The notes under the pieces are model-generated. The model saw only the letters and a program-made list of their open reading frames with translations, did no database searches and had not been told where the DNA came from. Shown piece after piece: positions 1-6,400 of a stretch of 9,896 nt of DNA. The stretch spans positions 1 through 9,896 of the forward strand of contig DATHGT010000149.1 of assembly GCA_035317605.1 (NCBI GenBank), in the 5' to 3' direction. The stretch's first letter is position 1. Every line of letters starts with the position of its first letter. The translations under genes were made by a program, and so were the position numbers. This stretch comes from DATHGT01 sp035317605 (GTDB taxonomy: Bacteria; Methylomirabilota; Methylomirabilia; Rokubacteriales; CSP1-6).

Positions 1-2
1 TG

Positions 3-272
3 AGCGAGCGGAGCCCGCGCTGGTACTTCCTCACCACGCGGTCGGCCCGCCAGCTTCAGCCGCTCGTTGACGGCTTCGGCCAGGACGTCCGCGTGACCAT
101 CGATCGCTCGAATGGCCAGGCCCGCCGCGAGCTGTCCCACGTGCTCAAGGTCTTCCTGATCGACTCCGCGGGGTTCGTCCGCGAGATCTACAGCTCCACC
201 TTCCTCCACCCGCGGACCGTGCTCAACGACGTCGAGACCCTGCTCATGGAGTCGGGAACGTCGCGACGCTGA
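3..272 (+). CDS. SCO/SenC family protein, C-terminal part (5' end outside window)
   Basis: Partial gene; the last 89 residues are read from base 3 to TGA at 270-272. SCO proteins are thioredoxin-fold, membrane-anchored copper proteins that help load copper or keep thiols reduced for cytochrome oxidase assembly; they act outside the cytoplasmic membrane. The fragment has the family's final strands and helix: W-Y-F-L-T near residue 7, the F-G-Q-D-V stretch near residues 25-29, then S-H-V-L-K-V-F-L-I-D with the conserved histidine (residue 46 of the fragment), followed by G-x-V-R-E-I-Y. This His normally completes the copper site with a C-x-x-x-C motif, which would lie upstream of the window and cannot be checked. 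The gene ends inside the 3' end of the convergent transporter gene. The family call rests on recognised motifs, not on a search. Confidence 0.72.
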   Translation, partial: SERSPRWYFLTTRSARQLQPLVDGFGQDVRVTIDRSNGQARRELSHVLKVFLIDSAGFVREIYSSTFLHPRTVLNDVETLLMESGTSRR

Positions 273-1224
273 GCGCTGACTGTCGGCGGCGCGCGAGGGC
301 CGCCGACACCGCGAAGATGCCGTACAGCACCCCCACGGCCAGCGAGTACGGCGACGGAGACAATCGGCTCTCGACGAGCTGGAGCCCGAAGATCAGGACC
401 GGGCCGAGGGCCAGCACGGCCCTGACGGTCAACGGCGACGCCAGCGAGATGCCCACCTGGCTCACGAAGATGGGAAAGACGATCAGAAGCAGCATCGCGC
501 CGAGGACGAAGGCGCGGTCGCTCCGCGGCCAGAGCGTGGACAGCTCGTGGCGGGACGACAGCGCGAGGGCCACCGCGAGCACGACCGCGCCGACGAAGCG
601 GACCGACACGAGGGCGGTGGGCGCCACTCCCGCGTCGTTCAACCGCCGGCAGAGCACGGTGCTCATGCTGATGGACACGCCGGCGCCCGTCGCCAGCGCG
701 ACGCCCAGCAGGGCGGTGGCCAGGGGTTGCGGCCCCGCACCCGAGAGACCGGCGACCGCGATCGCCGCCGCGAGGGCAAGCGAGACGAGCAACCCCAGGT
801 AGATCGGGCGCTCGGCCTGGCTCAATCGCGCCGGCGGTGTGACGCCGACGTAGCGGTCGACCCACATCACGGTCAGCGGTCCCACGCCGGCAAAGAGGAT
901 CTGCACGAGCAGGGGCTCGATCGTTCGCAGCGCGAAGAAGAACGAGATCCACGCCAGTCCCGTGGTCACGTTGATCCTGAGAAGCTCCCGCCAGCGGTGG
1001 CGCAGGACACGGAAGCTTCCGGGGTTCCTGGCCAGCGCGATCGGCAGGAACAGCAGCGAGCAGAGCGTGAAGGCCACGGCGGCGACGCCCAGGGGGCTCG
1101 TCGACTGGAAGACTCCCCCGAAGTAGACGTCGCGTACCGAGGCCAGCGTCGTGAACGCGAGTGACGCGAGGAAGCCGGCGCCTTCGCCCCGCGCCTGGCT
1201 CGATCGAACTTCGACCTTCGGCAT
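244..1224 (-). CDS. EamA/DMT-superfamily transporter
   Basis: A 326-residue integral membrane protein of the drug/metabolite transporter (EamA, RhaT-like) superfamily, which exports or takes up small metabolites across the inner membrane; the substrate cannot be read from sequence. About ten hydrophobic segments are visible in two five-helix halves. The first half includes the stretch around L-A-S-L-A-F-T-T-L-A-S and A-W-I-S-F-F-F-A-L followed by V-Q-I-L-F-A-G-V-G-P-L. The second half includes G-A-M-L-L-L-I-V-F-P and L-A-L-G-P-V-L-I-F-G-L-Q. Both halves carry the typical 'A-x-x-x-x-x-P-L-x' end of an EamA repeat. The ATG at 1222-1224 (M-P-K-V-E-V) is chosen because the frame stays open far upstream only as antisense of the diiron gene, and that extension is soluble and Arg/Gly-rich, unlike a transporter. 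No clear Shine-Dalgarno is visible. The gene is divergent from the diiron gene (63-bp gap) and overlaps the SCO gene tail to tail by 29 bp. Confidence 0.8.
   Translation of the reverse strand: MPKVEVRSSQARGEGAGFLASLAFTTLASVRDVYFGGVFQSTSPLGVAAVAFTLCSLLFLPIALARNPGSFRVLRHRWRELLRINVTTGLAWISFFFALRTIEPLLVQILFAGVGPLTVMWVDRYVGVTPPARLSQAERPIYLGLLVSLALAAAIAVAGLSGAGPQPLATALLGVALATGAGVSISMSTVLCRRLNDAGVAPTALVSVRFVGAVVLAVALALSSRHELSTLWPRSDRAFVLGAMLLLIVFPIFVSQVGISLASPLTVRAVLALGPVLIFGLQLVESRLSPSPYSLAVGVLYGIFAVSAALARRRQSALSVATFPTP
281..308 (+). terminator. Strong GC hairpin just past the SCO stop, terminator-like without U-tract
   Basis: A perfect 10-bp inverted repeat (281-290 with 299-308, arms TGTCGGCGGC / GCCGCCGACA) has an 8-base loop and starts 8 bases after the SCO stop codon. 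No T-run follows on either strand, so intrinsic termination is uncertain. The hairpin also lies inside the 3' coding end of the minus-strand transporter gene. It could stop or stabilise the SCO transcript where two convergent genes overlap. Confidence 0.35.
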
Positions 1225-1287
1225 CGTGCAGAGGTATACGGATCGGGACGGGAGAAGGGTGGTATCGTTCGAGCAGCGGAGGCGACC
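1225..1287. promoter_or_regulatory. Divergent intergenic region, probable promoters for both flanking genes
   Basis: This 63-bp gap separates the start of the minus-strand transporter from the start of the plus-strand diiron gene, so each gene's control signals should lie here or just inside its neighbour. It is less GC-rich than its flanks (for example GTATAC near 1234-1239 and TATCGT near 1263-1268), but no sigma70-type -35/-10 pair with proper spacing could be assigned. The inference comes from gene layout only. Confidence 0.35.
1278..1282 (+). promoter_or_regulatory. Shine-Dalgarno (GGAGG) of the diiron gene
   Basis: GGAGG lies five bases before the ATG at 1288, a near-ideal ribosome-binding site that fixes the start of the ferritin-like protein. 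Confidence 0.75.
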
Positions 1288-2082
1288 ATGGCCACTGAGC
1301 GATTGACCCTGAAGGATCCCAGCCGCTTCAAGGACCCGGCCGGCCTCACCTGGGAGCGCTACATCGCCCTCCAGGCCCGCGAGCGCGAGCGCTACCTGGC
1401 CGAGCGCGCGGCCATCCCCGCCGAGGCGCTCGAGTTCCGGACCGTGAGCCCGCGCTACCTCGAGCGCGCGGTCGAGCAGTTCGCCAACAACTACTTCCCC
1501 GAGGAGGCGGCCACGCGCTACATCGCGACCGCCGCCGCCCACGCGCCCTTCGAGGAGCTGAAGAAGTGCTGCCTCTTCCAGCTCGCCGACGAGCAGCGTC
1601 ACCTGGAGATGGATCGCGACGTGTTCGAGCGCGCCGGCATCCCCGAGCGGGACTGGTTGCCCGCGTGGGAGCAGCCGGGGACCACGTGCCGGTTCTTCCG
1701 CCACGTGCTCGAGCTGGAGGATCCCATCGAGATCCTCATCAAGGCCAATTTCGTGGCCGAGGGGGCGGCGGGACCGGGCACGTTCACCGTGCTCGCCGAC
1801 GGCGCCGAGGCGCGCGGCGACGTGCTGTCCGCCGTGAATCACCGCGCCCGCATCCGCGACGAGACCCGTCACATCAGCTACGCCCGCGCGCTGGTCAAGG
1901 CGCTCATCGAGGAGGATCCGTCGAACCTCGGCGTCATCCAGCGGTGGCAGGACGAGAGCCTGCTGCTTTTTTCCGAGGGCATCCGCGGCGGGACGCGGCG
2001 CGCGTGGTGGGAGGGCTTCCTCGGCTCCTACTACAAGATCGCGCTGCCTCTCGGGCTGCGTCCGACCCCGATCACGTACTGA
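1288..2082 (+). CDS. Ferritin-like superfamily protein, putative non-haem diiron oxygenase/oxidase
   Basis: A 264-residue, soluble, mostly helical protein with no signal peptide. It shows the four-helix-bundle diiron pattern: Glu72/Glu73 in N-N-Y-F-P-E-E; E102-x-x-H105 in L-A-D-E-Q-R-H-L-E-M; Glu158 in F-V-A-E-G; and E192-x-x-H195 in R-D-E-T-R-H-I-S-Y-A. Two D-E-x-R-H motifs about 90 residues apart, each with a Glu one helix earlier, are the classic ligand set of ferritin-like carboxylate-bridged diiron enzymes (R2, AurF-like N-oxygenases and related groups). The expected role is O2 activation at a diiron centre; the substrate is unknown. C94-C95 lie on the helix just before the first E-x-x-H motif. 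The SD and start are clear. The DUF3891 gene follows after 18 bp in the same direction, so the two are probably co-transcribed. It could instead be a non-catalytic iron or peroxide scavenger. The fold call is fairly sure; the activity is inferred. Confidence 0.78.
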   Translation: MATERLTLKDPSRFKDPAGLTWERYIALQARERERYLAERAAIPAEALEFRTVSPRYLERAVEQFANNYFPEEAATRYIATAAAHAPFEELKKCCLFQLADEQRHLEMDRDVFERAGIPERDWLPAWEQPGTTCRFFRHVLELEDPIEILIKANFVAEGAAGPGTFTVLADGAEARGDVLSAVNHRARIRDETRHISYARALVKALIEEDPSNLGVIQRWQDESLLLFSEGIRGGTRRAWWEGFLGSYYKIALPLGLRPTPITY

Positions 2083-2088
2083 CTCGAC

Positions 2089-2095
2089 GAGGGTG
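2089..2095 (+). promoter_or_regulatory. Shine-Dalgarno (GAGGGTG) of the DUF3891 gene
   Basis: This G-rich site lies in the 18-bp gap between the diiron stop (2080-2082) and the ATG at 2101, with five bases of spacing. It supports the start and translation as the second gene of an operon. Confidence 0.55.
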
Positions 2096-2100
2096 AATTC

Positions 2101-2889
2101 ATGATCATCAGAAAGAACGCGGACTCCGGACTGACCCTGGTCGGCCAGACCGACCACTCACGGTTCGTGGGACAGCTCGCCGCCCACTGGGGCAACGACA
2201 CGTTCGAGGCGCCGAAGCCGTACGACTCGGTGGTGCGGGCGGCCTCGTTCCACGACTTCGGCTGGCTCCGCTACGAGACGAGCCCGCTCGTCAACCCCGA
2301 GAACGGCGAGCCCTACCCGTTCCTTCAGCTCCCGATGACCCCCCAGCAGCTCGCCGCCTATCAGTGGTCGCTGGACTGGATGGCCGACATCGACCCGTAC
2401 TCCGGCCTCATCGTCAGCATGCACCGGACCGGCCTGTGGCAAAGCCGCTACGGGACGATCAAGCATCCGGCGGGACGCTACAACCTCACCAAGCTGAGCC
2501 CCGAAGTCCAGGCGCTGATCGCGCACAACGAGGCCTGGCAGAAGCGGCAGCGCGCCACCCTGGACGCCAAGGGCGTGTGGACGAATTACCGGCTCATGCA
2601 GGTCTGGGATCTCCTCGGCCTCTACTTCGGCTGCCAGGATCCTTGCGAGGACTACGCCGAGCCGGTGCCCACCAGCTACGCCGGCGCCGACGACGAGGGC
2701 GTGCGCATGACGTTCACCCCGCTCGGCCCGCGTCGGGTCGCGTTCGACCCGTACCCGTTCGACGTCCGCCCGTGCCGCGTCCAGCTCGCGTACCGGACGG
2801 TCGCGCGGTCCGCCTACGAAGACGTCGAAGCGTTCCGGAAGGCGTGGTTCCAGGCCGAGGTCGGGATCATGGAGTTCGAGTTGGTGTGA
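2101..2889 (+). CDS. DUF3891 family protein with HD-domain-like metal-site residues
   Basis: A 262-residue soluble protein without signal peptide. It is recognised as DUF3891 from its N-terminal M-I-I-R start, Q-T-D-H-S (residues 16-20), H-W-G (29-31), then F-H-D-F-G-W (50-55), a 'P-L-V-N-P-x-x-G-x-P' segment (62-71), D-x-Y-S-G-L-I-V-S-M-H (98-108), and W-D-L-L-G-L-Y-F (169-176). His19, His51-Asp52, His108 and Asp170 occur in the order and rough spacing of an HD-superfamily metal site (H...HD...H...D). This suggests a metal-dependent phosphohydrolase or oxygenase, but the family has no function that I can name. Residues 200-262 (V-R-M-T-F onward) look like a small beta-rich tail. The gene sits 18 bp behind the diiron gene, so a shared pathway is likely. 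The family call is good; the biochemical role is inference. Confidence 0.8.
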   Translation: MIIRKNADSGLTLVGQTDHSRFVGQLAAHWGNDTFEAPKPYDSVVRAASFHDFGWLRYETSPLVNPENGEPYPFLQLPMTPQQLAAYQWSLDWMADIDPYSGLIVSMHRTGLWQSRYGTIKHPAGRYNLTKLSPEVQALIAHNEAWQKRQRATLDAKGVWTNYRLMQVWDLLGLYFGCQDPCEDYAEPVPTSYAGADDEGVRMTFTPLGPRRVAFDPYPFDVRPCRVQLAYRTVARSAYEDVEAFRKAWFQAEVGIMEFELV

Positions 2890-2902
2890 CCGCGTAGGGC
2901 TG

Positions 2903-2940
2903 CCACCGAAAGGGGACTGGGGGCGCCGGCGCGCCGGTGG
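2903..2940 (+). terminator. Weak terminator-like GC dyad after the DUF3891 gene
   Basis: CCACCG (2903-2908) pairs with CGGTGG (2935-2940), and the perfect palindrome CCGGCGCGCCGG (2926-2937) overlaps the downstream arm. A competing pairing of GGGGCG (2920-2925) with CGCCCC (2947-2952) is also possible. No T-run follows. Its place 13 bp after the operon's last stop fits an operon end, but base composition alone could produce such dyads. Confidence 0.22.
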
Positions 2941-3398
2941 ACGCGTCGCCCCGATCCAAGGTCCCGGGTCGGCTGCCGAACCGCAACTCCGACGTACCAC
3001 AGGTCTCGTAAGTCAGAGATCACCATCACGTCTTGCTGGTCGTCGTGCTCGTGTCCCGGAATCCACAGTGTAGGCCTGACCCCCGGTCCGCCGTTCTACC
3101 ACCACCACTGTCTTGCATGCGCGATGACACTTAGGTGGTGATGGCCGCCGTCCGGGACCTCGCGAAGCGTTTCCCGCGTTGGACCAAGGTCCAATAGCGG
3201 CTCCGCAGCCCCATCAGTACCGTTCCGCTCATGGCCCGCAGGATTTTTAGGCGACACACCACCCGGGGCGAAAGGGCACGAGCCGGGTTCATACGTCCAT
3301 ACGGAAGCCGCGAAGGTGGTCACACAAGGGCGACAGGCCGGGCACGCTCCCGCCACTTTCGGCTTCGCTCCGAAGAGGAGCGCTCTCCGACTTCTGTG

Positions 3399-3415
3399 GC
3401 CATCGGTCCGATGGC
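3399..3415 (+). repeat. Perfect inverted repeat just upstream of the RHS gene
   Basis: GCCATCG-GTC-CGATGGC has 7-bp arms around a 3-base centre and ends 48 bases before the RHS start codon. It may be an operator for a dimeric regulator or a small hairpin in the leader RNA. No neighbouring regulator gene is present in the window to support either reading. Confidence 0.4.
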
Positions 3416-3463
3416 GGCTTCGGTCGCACTCAACAACCTCTGACCATCGAGCGGGGGAACGGG

Positions 3464-6400
3464 ATGAACATGCCCATACAGCAGGCGCCAATACGTGGTG
3501 CTCAGACCATCGCCGCATCCGTATATAGTCACAGCGGTGAATTCGCGCCGCACTACACGGATCTCCGACTGCCTGGTCGCGGACTCGAGCTTCACCTCAC
3601 TCGGTTCTATCGATCGTCGCGCGCTGATCACCTCGGCGAGTTGGGGCGCGGCTGGTCATGCGGCCTCATGAAAAAGCTCGAGCGAGAGGGCGACGACCTC
3701 ATGTATCACAACGGCGCGGGTGAAGTGCGCCGCTTCCTGCGAGCACGAAACGGCGAGTATTCGTCGCCCGCCGGCTTCTACGGGGTCCTCCAGCAAGAGA
3801 AGGATCACTTTGTCATCCGACAACGCTTCGGTCACACTTCTCGCTTTCACCCTCTGGAAGCCGGTGGAGGCATCTCGAGTATTGAAGACCGCAACCACAA
3901 CGTCATTCAGTCATCCTACTCTCCGACCAACATTGCCATCATCGATACCATGAGTCGAAGGGTCGTGATCTCGGTCAGCGCGGGGCTCGTGGAGGGCGTT
4001 GCCGATCACGTTGGGCGAAGCTGGAGATATGTCTATGACACAGACCATCGCCTGGTCGAAGTCATTCAACCGGCCACCGCGGACTTCCCCCAAGGAACTT
4101 CGCTCAAGTACGCCTACGACCAAAACCATCGGCTGATCTCGCTCACCGACGCTAAAGGCCAAACGTACTTGATGAACCGCTATGACCGGCCGGGGCGAGT
4201 CGTCATCCAGAAGCACGGAAGCGGCACGTACGCGATGGAATATGATCCCGTCGGGACGGGCAGCGATGGATTTCCGATCCACCGCACGACCTGCCGACGT
4301 AAAGACGGCAGCATCGTGGTCCTGGAGCACAACGAGGCCGGCAACGTCATCGCCAGCACGCTCCGCGTCCGCCGCGGGTCGTTCGCGCCGGAAGACATCG
4401 CCGGAATGACCGGACCCGACGTCCCGGTGGTCACCACCTCCGTCTACAACCGGAATTCCGAGCTCACCAGCCGTCGCTTCCCGGCCGGCCACGAGACCAC
4501 GTGGGCGTACACGGAGCACGAGAGCAATCCCTTGAACCAGGGGAATCTCGCCCAGATCACCGAACTGCCGCAACCGGGCGTCGAAAGCGATCAGGCGAGC
4601 ATTGTCACGAAGTACGAGTATGAGTCGAGCTTCCAGCTGCGGGCGGCGTGCATAGATCCCCGCGGGAACACGACCTCACATCAATATGACGAGCATGGGA
4701 ATCTCACGACCACGAAGTATCCTCCCGTGTCCATTCAACCGGTCGACGGCGGCGCCGCGAGAGTCGTTCCGGTCGACCGCACGCAGCAATGCACGTATGC
4801 CTACAACTCCATGGGCCAGCTGTTGCGGCGAACGGACATCGACGGATCCGTCACCGAATACCACTACTATCCCAGCGACGACCCGGGCGGTACGCGCGGG
4901 CCGAGCAGCGCGACCGCCGCACCGGATCGGGTCTGTGGCTATCTGGCGCGCCTGGTCCGGGACGCGGCCGGGGCGAAGATCAGGAACGAATACGCCTACG
5001 ACCAGTTCGGAAACACGGCCGCCGTCTTCGACGGAAAGAGCAACGCCGCTCGGCTCCGCTACAACGCGATGGGCGCAGTGGAGAGTCTCACCGGCCGCGA
5101 GCCATTCAAGCACCGGATCGACTACAAGTACGACGCCAACTACAACGAGATCGAATCGACGCACTCGTTCGACCGACCCGTGTATGACGACGCGACTCCA
5201 CAGACCACGTTGAGATCGGGGACCCTGCGCGAGACGAAAGACTACAATGCTCTAGATAACGTCACGGCGCGGCGGATCATCGGCGATGACAAGATCGTGA
5301 CGGAGTCCTTCATTCGGGACGTCAACGAGCGGATCGCCCGCCAGATCCAACCGCTGGGCAACGTCACCGAGTACGTCTTCGACGAACGCGGCCTGGTCAT
5401 CGAGAGGATTGCCGCCGTCGGCACGAAGGAGACGTGCACCGAGCGGTTCGCCTACACCTTGAATGGTGCCGTCCGAATCCACACGGACACGAACGGCAAC
5501 AGAACGACGCACCATTACGATGGCTTCCAACGATATCGGGGCTTTACGGATCCGGCCGGGACGACGAAGAATCAGTGGTTCGACGAAGCGAACAACGTGG
5601 TCCGGGTGAGAGTCGACGGCGACACCGGCTCCGCGCCGCACGACCCGCAAGACGCTCGCCGCGAGCGCGCACCACTCATGGAAGCTCATTACCATTTCGA
5701 CCAGTGGAACCGCGCGTACCGGACGGATCAGGCATGGCACGACCCGGCCACCGGAACGGCCCTTGGCGATAGCCAGTGGAATGGCGAGAAGGGCATCGTG
5801 TCAACGGTCGTCGAGTACGCGGAGAACGGTCGCCCGGGGAAGGTCTGGTCCGAAACGGGCAACGTCGCGGCCTTCGAATACGATGGGGCGGGACGGCTCA
5901 CCGCGATCATGGACCTGACAGGAGAAGGGTGTTCGCTCGAGTACGACGAGAACGGCAACGCGAACCTCCTGCGGCGCCGCGGGCCGGAGCTCGAAGGACA
6001 CCCCTCCGAACAGGTGCTACGCAGAAGCCATGACGCTATGGACCGGCTCGAGTGGCAGCAAGAGAACGACGACGCCCCCGAGCGCTTCCGGTATAACGCC
6101 CTCGGGACGGTCATTAGCTACACCGGAAAGTCCGGGCTCGAGGTCCGCCACACGCTCGACTCGTTGGGCCGACGTGCGGGGCACGCATTCACCGTGGTGG
6201 ATCCGGCGAACCGAACGCAGAGCCAGCAGATCGTGCGCCGCTACGAGTATGACGACAACTATCGACTTTGCGCCTACGTCGACGCCATGGGCAACCGCAC
6301 CATCTACGGATACGATGCCCTGGGCCGGCGCATCGCCGTCGTCTATCCCGACGGAGGTGTCGCCCGCGTCGACCATGACGCGAAGGGGAACGTGGTCAGG

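Larger units (their letters stand above)
2890..3463. other. 574-bp stretch without a convincing gene, with several dyads (possible leader of the RHS gene)
   Basis: Short open frames occur on both strands, but none has a recognisable domain together with a good ribosome-binding site. What can be seen are dyads: TTGGACC/GGTCCAA with a 2-base centre (3179-3194), ACCCGG/CCGGGT (3261-3266 with 3283-3288), TTCGG/CCGAA (3358-3362 with 3370-3374), and GCCATCG/CGATGGC with a 3-base loop (3399-3415, 49 bases before the RHS start). CATACG is repeated at about 3290-3302. This could be a long structured 5' untranslated region, a decayed mobile element, or an unrecognised RNA. No promoter hexamers could be fixed with confidence. 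Confidence 0.4.

Noticed and set aside
188..952. Minus-strand open frame overlapping the transporter's 3' half
   Set aside because: Out of frame with the membrane segments; very Arg/Ala-rich, a typical high-GC shadow frame.
1234..1268. Possible -10 boxes (GTATAC, TATCGT) in the divergent gap
   Set aside because: No matching -35 element at 16-18 bp could be assigned, so no specific promoter is called.
1225..2157. Continuous minus-strand reading frame upstream of the transporter start, adding about 310 residues
   Set aside because: It is exactly antisense to the diiron gene. The product is rich in Arg, Gly, Leu and Val without domains, whereas the plus strand gives a full diiron motif set and a good SD. 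Long antisense frames are common at this GC content.
2158..3000. 280-codon minus-strand open frame over the DUF3891 gene
   Set aside because: It is antisense to a recognised family member and its product has low-complexity Arg/Val/Gly composition with no motif.
3096..3518. 140-codon minus-strand open frame in the gap before the RHS gene
   Set aside because: No recognised domain, no SD, and its 5' end overlaps the start of the RHS gene. Cys- and Trp-containing but without a metal-binding pattern. Kept only as part of the gene-free stretch.
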